The notes: generated from the sequence alone by a model not told the origin. A stretch of 12,583 nt of DNA from Deltaproteobacteria bacterium (GCA_013152215.1 JAADGT010000158.1:1-12583), one strand, 5' to 3'. Shown: positions 1 to 6,918, counted from the stretch's first letter. Numbers and translations: made by a program.

Positions 1-333
1 CGGCCGGCCCGCGGCAGCCAGGGCCGCGCCGGCCTCGGCCGCCGCAGCCACCGCTCGGGCAGGAGCGTCCACGCCGGCGAGCCCGTCCAGGTCCCACGCC
101 ACCACCGATCCCAGGGGCCTTCCCTCGTCCTCCCACCGCGCCACCAGGTCTGCCGTGCCCCGGAAGCATCCGAGGAACACCGGCCCTTCGGGCGCTGGCG
201 CGGGGTCCTGGAGGCACAAGGCTCGGAAGGTTCGCAGGCGTACCCCGCTACCCAGATCCTGGGATCGGGGCAGGGGGATCCGTCCGTTGCAGGAGCACAC
301 CCAGGCTTCCGGGTAGCCTCGGTCGTCGGTCAT
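1..333 (-). CDS. N-terminal part of a cysteine-motif, possibly 4Fe-4S, protein of the formate dehydrogenase cluster (truncated by window edge)
   Basis: An open frame of 111 codons runs from the ATG at 333 to the window edge without a stop. The N-terminus carries a CxCNG motif (Cys13, Cys15, then Asn-Gly-Arg). Further cysteines follow near residues 40 and 56, each in a short hydrophobic setting. Ferredoxin-like proteins encoded beside formate dehydrogenases in Campylobacter- and Shewanella-type clusters begin in a similar way, so a multi-cluster iron-sulfur protein is the best guess. The cluster-binding domains would lie outside the window, so this is inference. The gene lies 61 bases downstream of cytochrome b on the same strand. 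The start is doubtful: no clear Shine-Dalgarno precedes the ATG, and codons 1-7 lie within a repeat (313-331). A GTG at 300, with a weak GGAAG before it, would remove the repeat-encoded residues. Confidence 0.6.
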   Translation of the reverse strand, partial: MTDDRGYPEAWVCSCNGRIPLPRSQDLGSGVRLRTFRALCLQDPAPAPEGPVFLGCFRGTADLVARWEDEGRPLGSVVAWDLDGLAGVDAPARAVAAAAEAGAALAAAGRP

Positions 334-367
334 CGGTCTACGGTCGCCGGTCTGGGGTCGTCGGCCC
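319..367. repeat. Degenerate 7-base tandem repeat array (about seven units)
   Basis: Read on the plus strand the units are TCGGTCG, TCGGTCA, TCGGTCT, ACGGTCG, CCGGTCT, GGGGTCG and TCGGCCC, in perfect 7-base register. Six of the seven keep a GGTC core. The array fills most of the gap between cytochrome b and the next gene and covers that gene's ATG at 333-331. Short 7-base tandem repeats in intergenic DNA are known in other bacteria (for example the STRR repeats of filamentous cyanobacteria). I know of no function for this one. Confidence 0.75.
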
Positions 368-394
368 GCAGGGGACGGGGAAAGCTGCCATGGG

Positions 395-1063
395 TCAGCC
401 GGGCTCCCCGAGGCGGCTGTTTCGGACGAGCTGCTCGTACTCCTCGGGGTGCTCGCGCTTGAGATCCTCCAGCGGGATCCGGCCGGTCAGCCACACCCGG
501 TTGAGGCGGGGCCGCCCGTGGGAGGTGTGCACGTGGTACAGGTGCCAGATGAAGATGGCGATCACCGCCAGCAGGGCCTCGTCGGTGTGGGCGATGTGGC
601 TGACGTGGATCACGGTGTCCGAGAAGGATCGGGGGAACCACAGCACCAGGCCCGATCCGGCCATGATCGCCACCCCCCAGAACGCACCCCAGTAGTCGAA
701 CTTGTTGATGTACGAGTACCGGGGGTAGCGGGCCCGCTCGGGCTCCATGCCCAGGAGGAACCGCACGTCGTGGAGGAGATCGCGCACGTCCCGGAGGCTC
801 GGCCACAGGCCGCCGGGGTGGCCCGCGCGCATCTGGCGGGCCCCCGCGTGGACCACGTGGACCACGCCCTGGACCAGCATCACGGCGCCGAGGAACCGGT
901 GGATCCATCGGACCACCTCGTACCCTCCCATGACCCGGATCACCCCCCACCACTCCCACTTGAGGGGCATGCCGGTCACCGCGAGCAGGGTGAAGGTCAC
1001 GATGAGCAGCCCGTGCTGCCACACGAACCCCGGGGGGAACCGCTGGACTTCCCGGCTGTTCAT
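395..1063 (-). CDS. fdhC: Formate dehydrogenase cytochrome b subunit (FdhC/FdnI-like)
   Basis: A 222-residue integral membrane diheme cytochrome b, which should anchor the dehydrogenase and pass electrons to quinone. Hydrophobic segments lie at about 13-31, 54-73, 124-142 and 162-178, the four-helix layout of the cytochrome b561/FdnI family. His17, His55, His156/His159 and His174 are spaced much like the FdnI heme ligands (His18, 57, 155, 169). His69, His72 and His177 are additional histidines in the helices. The C-terminal tail is charged and short. The start at 1063 has a strong Shine-Dalgarno (AAGGAG, 8 bases upstream). Unlike the rest of the cluster it is separated from its upstream neighbour by 242 bases, which contain an inverted-repeat element, so its expression may be partly uncoupled. 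It is shorter than the roughly 300-residue Wolinella FdhC. Confidence 0.9.
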   Translation of the reverse strand: MNSREVQRFPPGFVWQHGLLIVTFTLLAVTGMPLKWEWWGVIRVMGGYEVVRWIHRFLGAVMLVQGVVHVVHAGARQMRAGHPGGLWPSLRDVRDLLHDVRFLLGMEPERARYPRYSYINKFDYWGAFWGVAIMAGSGLVLWFPRSFSDTVIHVSHIAHTDEALLAVIAIFIWHLYHVHTSHGRPRLNRVWLTGRIPLEDLKREHPEEYEQLVRNSRLGEPG

Positions 1064-1081
1064 CCCCTTATCTCCTTCCCA

Positions 1082-1100
1082 GTAGCTTCGGTCGTCGGTC
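1082..1100. repeat. 19-base direct repeat copy (partner at 313-331)
   Basis: The stretch beginning GTAGCTTCGG is identical to 313-331 except at one position (T1087 versus C318). The two copies lie just outside the two ends of the cytochrome b gene, in the same orientation. The last 13 bases contain TCGGTCG followed by TCGGTC, the same 7-base unit as the 319-367 array. Confidence 0.7.
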
Positions 1101-1163
1101 GAAAGCTCGTCTCGACATCGGAGTCGGGGGGCATGGGGCCTGGTGGAGCGCCGCGTGCGGCCG

Positions 1164-1198
1164 CATCAGGGGCCAGAATTCAGAGGACAGTGGACAGA
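1164..1198 (-). repeat. 7-base repeat array, left arm (five units)
   Basis: On the minus strand from 1198 the units are TCTGTCC, ACTGTCC, TCTGAAT, TCTGGCC and CCTGATG, in exact 7-base register with a conserved CTG at positions 2-4. It is the mirror-image partner of 1222-1256. Confidence 0.65.
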
Positions 1199-1221
1199 AG
1201 AACTGCCGGAGCGGTTCTCCC

Positions 1222-1256
1222 CCTGTCCTCTGTCCACCGACTCCTGATTCCTGAAA
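1222..1256 (+). repeat. 7-base repeat array, right arm (five units)
   Basis: On the plus strand the units are CCTGTCC, TCTGTCC, ACCGACT, CCTGATT and CCTGAAA, the same family as the left arm but in the opposite orientation, 23 bases away. Because the units repeat, two different pairings between arms are possible: 1181-1190 with 1223-1232 (10 bp), or 1190-1198 with 1229-1237 (9 bp). Confidence 0.65.
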
Positions 1257-1305
1257 TGCAGGCCCCATGCCCATCCGGCTGCCAAGTCTCCAGGATGACT
1301 GAACG

Positions 1306-2154
1306 TTACCCTTCCCCGGTGCCCGGCCCCGCAGGGGGCTGGCGAGGCTTCCGGGAACGCACCACGTCGAGGAGGATGTAGGCCAGAAGCGCCCCGCTCA
1401 CCCCGGTGGTGAGCCACAGGAAGAACCGGTGGGTGAGGCGGGGCCACAGGCTCTCCGGGTCGGTGGCGTGCACCAGCACCCCCGGGGCTGCCAACCGGGC
1501 CACCTGGAGCTTGCCCTCGCCGTGGCAGTCGTTGCACACCTGCTCCACCCCGAAGGGGTTCTGGGGCACGTGGCACGTCCGGTCGCAAGGGATCGCCTTC
1601 TCGTCCCGGGTGAGCCGGTGGGTGGGCCAGGACGCCAGGGGGTCTGCGGCCCGGACCGAGACGGTCTTCTTGTCGCCCCGGGGCTCCAGGACCTTCGGGC
1701 CCTCCAGGTGACAGGCGGTGCATTCCACCCGGTCGGGTTGGTCGAAGTGGAGCCGGCAGGCGGCGGTCCGGCCCCGGATCCGGTCCCAGGTGTGGCAGTC
1801 GCCGCACCGGGCGAGCCCCAGCCGGTCCTGCCGGGCGTTCTGGCGGGAGGGGCCCTCGGGGAGGGCCAGGATCCCCTGGACGTAGGCGTCCCGGAACCCC
1901 GGATGGCACTCGGCTTGATCGCACCGGCGCCCCGGCTTGTCAGCCGGGAACCGGTAGTGGGCGGCCTTGGCCTTGTCCTTCCAGTCGGGCATGGCCCGGG
2001 CCAGCCCCGACCACCGGGCCAGCAGGGGGGTGGCCCCCCCCTCCGGCGCGAGATAGGGGTAGCGTCCCTCGGCCAGGTCCGGCGGCGCAGCCCCGGCCGC
2101 GCCGGCCGCGGCCAGGATCAGGCCCAACACGAGGCCGGTCCGCTTCGCCCGCAT
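1306..2154 (-). CDS. Membrane-anchored multiheme c-type cytochrome of the formate dehydrogenase operon
   Basis: 282 residues. An N-terminal signal peptide (Arg/Lys start, hydrophobic to about residue 22, Ala-rich end) is followed by a periplasmic domain and a C-terminal membrane helix (about 244-265) with a basic cytoplasmic tail. Five heme-attachment motifs are visible. Three are CXXCH (Cys117-His121, Cys145-His149, Cys207-His211), one is CX3CH (Cys190-His195) and one is CX4CH (Cys78-His84). The wider spacings are known from some cytochromes c3, but attachment there should be verified. Cys133 is extra. It probably carries electrons from FdhB to the membrane or to periplasmic carriers. I chose the ATG at 2154: it lies 8 bases after the fdhB stop, behind TAGGGAC as Shine-Dalgarno, and gives a clean signal peptide. 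Longer readings of this frame run through fdhB and are not real. I do not recognise a named family. Confidence 0.9.
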   Translation of the reverse strand: MRAKRTGLVLGLILAAAGAAGAAPPDLAEGRYPYLAPEGGATPLLARWSGLARAMPDWKDKAKAAHYRFPADKPGRRCDQAECHPGFRDAYVQGILALPEGPSRQNARQDRLGLARCGDCHTWDRIRGRTAACRLHFDQPDRVECTACHLEGPKVLEPRGDKKTVSVRAADPLASWPTHRLTRDEKAIPCDRTCHVPQNPFGVEQVCNDCHGEGKLQVARLAAPGVLVHATDPESLWPRLTHRFFLWLTTGVSGALLAYILLDVVRSRKPRQPPAGPGTGEG

Positions 2155-2162
2155 CGGCGTCC

Positions 2163-2753
2163 CTACAGGCTCTTGCCGTAGGCCCGCTTCCAGCCCCAGG
2201 CGTTGGCCTCGCTTCCCCGCTCCATGGCGCGCCTGCGGTAGATCCGGGCGATCTCGTCCGCCTCGCCGGCCAGCAGGGCCTTGGTGGCGCAGGCCGTGGC
2301 GCAGGCCGGCAGCTTGCCCTCGGCGATCCGGTTGGCCCCGTACTTCCGCCGTTCCGCCTCGGAGAAGTCCTCCTCCGGCCCGCCGGCGCAGTACGTGCAC
2401 TTGTCCATCGCGCCCTTGGCACCGAACGGCGATCCGGTGGGGAAGCTGGGGGCGCCGAAGGGGCAGGCGAACAGGCAGTACCCGCACCCGATGCACTTGT
2501 CCTTGGAGTGGAGCACCAGCCCGTCGTCGCGCTGGTAGAACGCCTCCACCGGGCACACGGCCGCGCACGGCGGGTTGGAGCAGTGCATGCAGGCCACCGA
2601 GATGCTGGCCTCGCCGTCCTGACCCTCGTTGATCGTGACCACCCGGCGGCGGAAGGTGCCCCGGGGCACGTCGTTCGTGTTCTTGCACATCACGGTGCAG
2701 CCGTCGCAGGCGATGCACCGGTTCGCGTCACACAGGAATTTCAGCCGGGCCAT
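2163..2753 (-). CDS. fdhB: Formate dehydrogenase iron-sulfur subunit FdhB (four [4Fe-4S] clusters)
   Basis: A 196-residue ferredoxin-type subunit that relays electrons from FdhA. Sixteen cysteines form four sets: Cys13/16/19/23, Cys55/58/63/67, Cys87/90/93/97 and Cys119/122/151/155, the classic four-cluster arrangement of FdhB/FdnH/DmsB-type subunits. It has no signal peptide and no C-terminal membrane helix, unlike E. coli FdnH. It is presumably exported as a hitchhiker with Tat-targeted FdhA and held to the membrane by the cytochromes. The length matches the roughly 200-residue FdhB of Wolinella/Campylobacter-type enzymes. The ATG at 2753 has an ideal Shine-Dalgarno (AGGAGGTG, 2765-2758) that overlaps the fdhA stop codon, implying tight translational coupling. 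Confidence 0.96.
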   Translation of the reverse strand: MARLKFLCDANRCIACDGCTVMCKNTNDVPRGTFRRRVVTINEGQDGEASISVACMHCSNPPCAAVCPVEAFYQRDDGLVLHSKDKCIGCGYCLFACPFGAPSFPTGSPFGAKGAMDKCTYCAGGPEEDFSEAERRKYGANRIAEGKLPACATACATKALLAGEADEIARIYRRRAMERGSEANAWGWKRAYGKSL

Positions 2754-2763
2754 GGGGCACCTC

Positions 2764-5535
2764 CTAGGCCTTGCGGATCTGGCACAGACCCGTCTTGGTC
2801 TCCTGCATCTGGGTCACCACGTCGTAGCCGTAGTTGGTGACCACGTTGGCCGACTCGCCCACCACGTAGGGCTCGTTGCCCTCGGGGAACCGGTCGATCC
2901 GGCTCACCCCCTCGAACACCCCGCCGAAGTGGTAGGGCAGGAAGATCGTGTAGGGATCGACCCGGAGGGTCACCTTGACCTTGACCTTGATCTTTCCGCC
3001 CTGGGGGCTCTCGACCCAGATCCAGTCCCCCGGCAGGAGGCCGTAGTCGTTGGCCGTCTTAGGGTTGACCTCGGCGTACATCTCGGGCGCCAGCTCCGAC
3101 AGCCACCGGTTGGCCCGGGTCTCGGCCCCGCCTCCCATGTGCTGCACGATCCGGCCGGTGGTGAGGATGAGCGGAAACTCTTTACACACCTCGCCGCTCT
3201 GGGCCCCCTCGAACGGGGTGAAGCACCGGTACTGCATCTTCCGGTCCTTGTAGGTTGGGTAGTCGGCGATGAGATCGGGCCGGGGGGTGTGGATCGGCTC
3301 CCGGTGCACCGGCACCGGGTCCGGGAAGGTCCACACGTACATGCGGGCCCGGGCGTTGCCGAACGGAGCCATGCCCTTGGACAGGGCCGCCCGAAAGGTC
3401 TTGTCCGACAGGTCCGTCTTCCAGTTGGTGCCGGGAACCACTCCCTTGAACTCCGGGTACCCGCCGTCGGCCTGGCTGCCCGGCATGGTGACGCCCTTGG
3501 CGGCCAGCAGGGGCCGGCCCTTGTACTCGGTGCCGAACCGGGCCCGGAACGGAAGGCCCCCCTCCATCACGGGTTTGGACATGTCGTACAAGATCGGGGT
3601 GCCCGGGTGGTCGGTGGTCCAGCACGGCCACGGAAGCCCGTAGTACTCGCCGTCGCAGGGGCCGCCGTTGGCCCGCAGGGTCACCAGGTCGAAGGTGTGG
3701 GCGTTGTCGCGCTGGCGCTTCAGGCGCTCCACGGTCTGGCCGGTGTACCCGATGGTCTGGAGCCCGCTGCGCCACTCCTCCAGGCAGTCGTCCGGCCACT
3801 TCTCGATGTTCTTGGCGAACTCCTCGCCGAACCCGAGGCGCTTCGTGAGCTCGAACATGATCCAGTGGTCCGGCCGGGAGTCGTACAGCGGCTCCAGCAC
3901 CTGGTAGCGCCACTGCAGCTGGCGGGCCGTGGCCGTGACCGAGCCCTCGTTCTCGAACTGGGTGGAGGCCGGGAGCACGTAGGTGTTGTCGGTGCGGTCG
4001 GGCACCACGGCCGCGGTGGGCACGAACGGGTCCACGATCACCAGCAGGTCCAGCTTCTCGATGGCCTCCTTGACCTTGTGCATCTGGCTCTGGCTCTCCA
4101 TCGCGATGCCCCAGTAGAAGAGGGCCCGGATGTTGTCGCGCTGGTCGATCTTCTCCTTGGGCTGGAGCACCCCTTCGTACCAGCGGGCCATGGTGAAGCC
4201 CTTCTTGTTGTGCTGCTTCTTGTCGTAGGCCAGGTCGAATCGGCCCTTGAGCCACTCGAAGTCCACCTTCCAGACCTGGGCCCAGTGCTTGAACGCCCCG
4301 TCCGACAGCCCGTAGTACCCGGGCAGGCTGTTGGACAGGATGCACATGTCCGTGGCCCCCTGCACGTTGTCGTGGCCCCGGATCACGTTGGCCCCGCCCC
4401 CGGCCTTGCCCATGTTCCCGAGCACGAGCTGAAGGATGCAGTAGCTGCGGGTGACGTTGTTGCCGTTGGAGTGCTGGGTGCCGCCCATGCACCAGATCAG
4501 GGTGCCCGGCCGGTTGTCGGCCAGCAGCCTGGCCACCCGCTTCAGGAGCTTGGGCTCCACCCCGGAGATGCGTTGGACCTCCTCCGGGGTGTAGTGCTCG
4601 GCCACCTTCATGACCTCCTCGAACCCGAAGGTGCGCTTGTCGATGAAGTCCTGGTCGTGCCAGCCGTTCTTCACGATCTCCCGCACCAGGCCCATCACGA
4701 GGGCCACGTCGGTGCCCGAGCGGAGCCGCACGTACACGTCCGCCTTGGCCGCGGTTCGGGTGAACCGGGGGTCCACCACGATCAGGGGCGCGGCGTTCTT
4801 CTCCTTGGCGGCCAGGATGTGCTGCATGGCCACGGGGTGGGCCTCGGCCGCGTTCGATCCGAACATGATGATCGAGCGGGCGTTTCGGATGTCGTTCAGG
4901 TGGTTCGTCATGGCCCCGTAGCCCCACGTGTTCGCCAGACCGGCGACCGTGGTGCTGTGTCAGACCCGGGCCTGGTGGTCCACGTTGTTCGTCCCCCACA
5001 TGGCCGCCATCTTGCGGAACAGGTAGCACTGCTCGTTGGACATCTTGGCCGAGCCCATCCAGAACACGCTGTCCGGGCCGCTCTCCTTGCGGATCTGGAG
5101 GAGCCGGTCCGCGATCTCGTCCAGGGCCTTCTCCCAGGAGATCTTCTGCCACTTACCGCCCACCAGCTTGATGGGATGGCGCAGCCGCTTGTCGCTCATG
5201 GCGAAGTCCCGGAGGCTCGCACCCTTGCAGCACAGGGCCCCCCGGCTGATCGGGTGGTTGAGCTCCATCTCCTGGCGGACCCACACCCCATTTTGCACCT
5301 CGGCGATCACCCCGCACCCCACCGAGCAGTGGGTGCACACGGTCTTTACCTGTTTGGCATCCGGGAAGGGATTCTTCTCCCCCGCCCGGGCCCGGCGGAC
5401 GAACCCCGCCGGGGTGCCGGCCACCGCGCCGGCCCCCAGGGCCGTGGCTGCGGCCTTCAGAAATCCCCTCCGGTCGGTCCGGGCGCGGCCCGTCTGCGTC
5501 GGGACCGTGCCCTTGCTGCGCGATCGGATCTTCAT
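2764..5535 (-). CDS. fdhA: Formate dehydrogenase catalytic subunit FdhA, selenocysteine-containing, Tat-exported
   Basis: 923 residues, including selenocysteine at residue 192 (UGA at 4962-4960). It oxidises formate to CO2 at a molybdenum or tungsten bis-pterin centre; the sequence cannot say which metal. Residues 1-45 form a twin-arginine signal (DRRGFLK, Arg22-Arg23, then an Ala/Gly-rich helix). Cys67, Cys70, Cys74 and Cys102 or Cys103 bind the proximal [4Fe-4S] cluster. The active-site region reads HQARV-Sec-HSTTV, with the invariant Sec-His pair (Sec192-His193). The molybdopterin-oxidoreductase domain follows, and the dinucleotide-binding domain begins near residue 785 (LILTTGR). The frame is open on both sides of UGA with uninterrupted family similarity, so this is one gene. 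The length fits Wolinella/Campylobacter FdhA better than the roughly 1015-residue FdnG. The start at 5535 has GGAGGTG upstream. Expression requires SelA/B/C/D encoded elsewhere. Confidence 0.97.
4924..4962 (-). promoter_or_regulatory. Bacterial SECIS element directing UGA to selenocysteine in fdhA
   Basis: Immediately after the UGA (4962-4960) the mRNA can form a lower stem CCACG/CGUGG (4952-4948 with 4928-4924) and an upper stem CGCC/GGCG (4945-4942 with 4936-4933) capped by loop GGUCU (4941-4937). Counting the U of UGA as 1, the loop occupies positions 22-26 and an unpaired U sits at 17. This reproduces the E. coli fdhF SECIS, including U17, G23 and U24, which SelB recognises. The element is wholly within the coding sequence. 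Confidence 0.93.
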
Positions 5536-5548
5536 GGCGCCACCTCCC

Positions 5549-5728
5549 TCAGTCCTCCAGGGTCCGGTAGTAGGCCTCTACATGACGGGTCCGGCGGAAC
5601 AGGGTCTCGCCCCCCTCCCGGGGCGGGCGTTCCTGGGCCCGCACCCGCCGGGCCAGGCCCGCGGCGCCCAGGCCGGCGAGGACCCCCGCCAGGAACCGCC
5701 TTCGGCTGGAAACGGGCTGCTGTCTCAT
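5549..5728 (-). CDS. Small Tat-signal protein of the formate dehydrogenase region (TIGR02811-like)
   Basis: A 59-residue protein with a twin-arginine motif near the N-terminus (Ser8-Arg9-Arg10-Arg11-Phe12-Leu13), a hydrophobic Ala/Gly/Leu stretch to about residue 26, and a short polar, arginine-rich tail ending in Glu-Asp. Short proteins like this, little more than a Tat signal plus a tail, are recurrent directly upstream of Sec-type fdhA genes and are catalogued as 'formate dehydrogenase region TAT target'. Their role is unknown; help with FdhA assembly or export is inference. The ATG at 5728 has a near-perfect Shine-Dalgarno (AAGGAGGTG). The stop lies 13 bases before the fdhA start and 24 bases separate it from the upstream gene, so it is part of the operon. 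It is easily missed by gene callers because of its size. Confidence 0.88.
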   Translation of the reverse strand: MRQQPVSSRRRFLAGVLAGLGAAGLARRVRAQERPPREGGETLFRRTRHVEAYYRTLED

Positions 5729-5732
5729 GGGG

Positions 5733-5741
5733 CACCTCCTT
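5733..5741 (-). promoter_or_regulatory. Ribosome binding site of the 59-residue Tat protein gene
   Basis: AAGGAGGTG lies 4 bases before the ATG at 5728 and supports this short frame as a real gene. The 15 bases AGGAGGTGCCCCATG are identical at fdhB (2765-2751). Confidence 0.8.
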
Positions 5742-5752
5742 ATGGTTGCGGG

Positions 5753-6868
5753 TCACGGGCTCACCAGGCCCGCTTCGATCAGGTTTTGGAGGAACGATCC
5801 GGCGTTGCGCAGGGCGTCGAACACCAGGGAGCTTGACATGGTGGCTCCTGTCACGGCGTCCGCCGAGGGGTCGAAAGGGCGGGGGCGGAAGGCGTTGAAC
5901 CCCTTGACCCGGCTTCGCAGGAACGCCAGGTCCTCGGCCGAGATCTCCTGGTTGCCGTAGCGGGTGATCCGCAGCCGCACCAGCTCGACCACCTCGCCGA
6001 ACCGGTCGAACACGGCCACGAAGTGAAGGGCGTGGCAGATGTCGCACACCGGGGGTACCGAGAACACTCGCGCGAAGTACGGCCCACCGTCTCCGTCGAT
6101 CCGCCAAGCCTTGCCGGTCTGGGGCAGGTCGAGGCGGCTCATCCGCACGTCCTGGCCTCGGAACCGCGGGGCGTTGCGGATTCGGGCCGTGACCTCTTCC
6201 TCCGGCATATGGAGGACGGGAGCCTTTCGCACCACCTGAAACGCGCGGGCCTCCTCGGCCAGCCCTCGGAACAGGGCGGGATCCAGATTGCGATAGCGTT
6301 TCATGTCGTAGAAGGGCAGCAGGGGGGTGGTGATGGCGCCCAGATGGGTGGTGGCCACCACCCATCGGCCCTCCCGTTTGACGCACAGCACCGTGTAAGG
6401 GGTGCCCCCGGGGTTCCCGAAGGCGTGGTAGGCGATGAACCCGGGGTCCGGGATCAGAGGGAAAGGAAGGCGGTGTCGTCTCCGGAACTCGGCCACCTCG
6501 GCCGCGGTGTTGCCCTCGGCCACGCCGAGCAGCCGGGCCCTGCCGGTCAGATCGTCGTCCTCCTCCACCAGCCGGGCGAGCTCGCGCATCACGGGGGCCT
6601 GGGCCACGCACGACTGGCAGTGGACGTTGAAGAACTCCACCACAAGGATCTCGCCGGAGATCTCGTCGGTGGATCCGGTCGGACCAGGGAGGCCCAGGTA
6701 GGCCCGATCGTCCGGGTCCAGGCCGGCCCACGTCATCGATGGAAACGGAGAGCCGATCTCAAGGGCCTGGGGTGCAGTCCCGGTGACCCGTGGGGCGGCC
6801 TCCGCCCTCCCCACCAGGGCCAGTCCGGCTGCGACCAGGATCGGAAACGGCCAAAAAAGAGCCCCCAT
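5753..6868 (-). CDS. Exported redoxin-like protein with CXXCH and FMN-attachment-like motifs
   Basis: 371 residues from the ATG at 6868; a TTG start at 6889 would add seven. From the TTG numbering, a signal peptide (about 8-32, ending AEA) is followed by a thioredoxin/TlpA-type domain (about 40-220) with VVEFFNVHCQSC, Cys91 and Cys94 forming the redox CXXC. A C-terminal part (about 265-378) holds CDICH (Cys282-His286), which fits c-heme attachment, and then DAVTGATMSS (344-353), which fits the Asp-x-x-Ser/Thr-Gly-Ala-Thr motif where ApbE attaches FMN in NqrC/RnfG-like domains. The likely role is periplasmic electron transfer or thiol/heme handling for the dehydrogenase; the exact function is unknown. 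It is the first gene after the promoter at 6946-6919. The ATG start is preferred because it gives a better signal peptide; neither start has a strong Shine-Dalgarno. Confidence 0.82.
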   Translation of the reverse strand: MGALFWPFPILVAAGLALVGRAEAAPRVTGTAPQALEIGSPFPSMTWAGLDPDDRAYLGLPGPTGSTDEISGEILVVEFFNVHCQSCVAQAPVMRELARLVEEDDDLTGRARLLGVAEGNTAAEVAEFRRRHRLPFPLIPDPGFIAYHAFGNPGGTPYTVLCVKREGRWVVATTHLGAITTPLLPFYDMKRYRNLDPALFRGLAEEARAFQVVRKAPVLHMPEEEVTARIRNAPRFRGQDVRMSRLDLPQTGKAWRIDGDGGPYFARVFSVPPVCDICHALHFVAVFDRFGEVVELVRLRITRYGNQEISAEDLAFLRSRVKGFNAFRPRPFDPSADAVTGATMSSSLVFDALRNAGSFLQNLIEAGLVSP

Positions 6869-6918
6869 CTGAGCGAGCCCCCAAAACAAAACACTGGATG
6901 AATCCCACGAACGAACGC

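Larger units (their letters stand above)
1129..1272. repeat. 144-base element with 14-base perfect terminal inverted repeats
   Basis: Bases 1129-1142 (GGGCATGGGGCCTG) are the exact reverse complement of 1259-1272. Between them lie two mirror-image arrays of 7-base repeats and a short core hairpin (AGAAC 1199-1203 with GTTCT 1214-1218). The element fills most of the 242-base gap between the cytochrome c and cytochrome b genes and has no coding potential I can support. It resembles a non-autonomous palindromic element (MITE/REP-like). In RNA it could form a large structured hairpin inside the operon transcript. I saw no clear target-site duplication at its ends. Confidence 0.7.

Noticed and set aside
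319..367. A CRISPR array, prompted by regular short repeats.
   Set aside because: The units are 7 bases, contiguous and without spacers, and no cas genes are present.
2155..2718. N-terminal extension of the cytochrome c frame upstream to 2718.
   Set aside because: This part overlaps fdhB in another frame and has no cytochrome features; a signal peptide begins exactly at the ATG at 2154.
4911..4962. fdhA as two separate genes or a pseudogene, broken by a stop at 4962-4960 with a second start at 4911.
   Set aside because: Family similarity is continuous through the stop in the same frame, the codon is exactly at the Sec/Cys active site and a canonical SECIS follows.
2629..5898. A 1089-codon open frame on the plus strand opposite fdhA and fdhB.
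   Set aside because: It is antisense to well-supported genes, its translation is low-complexity (rich in Gly, Val, His, Leu, Pro) with no motifs, and such long shadows are expected from GC-biased third codon positions.
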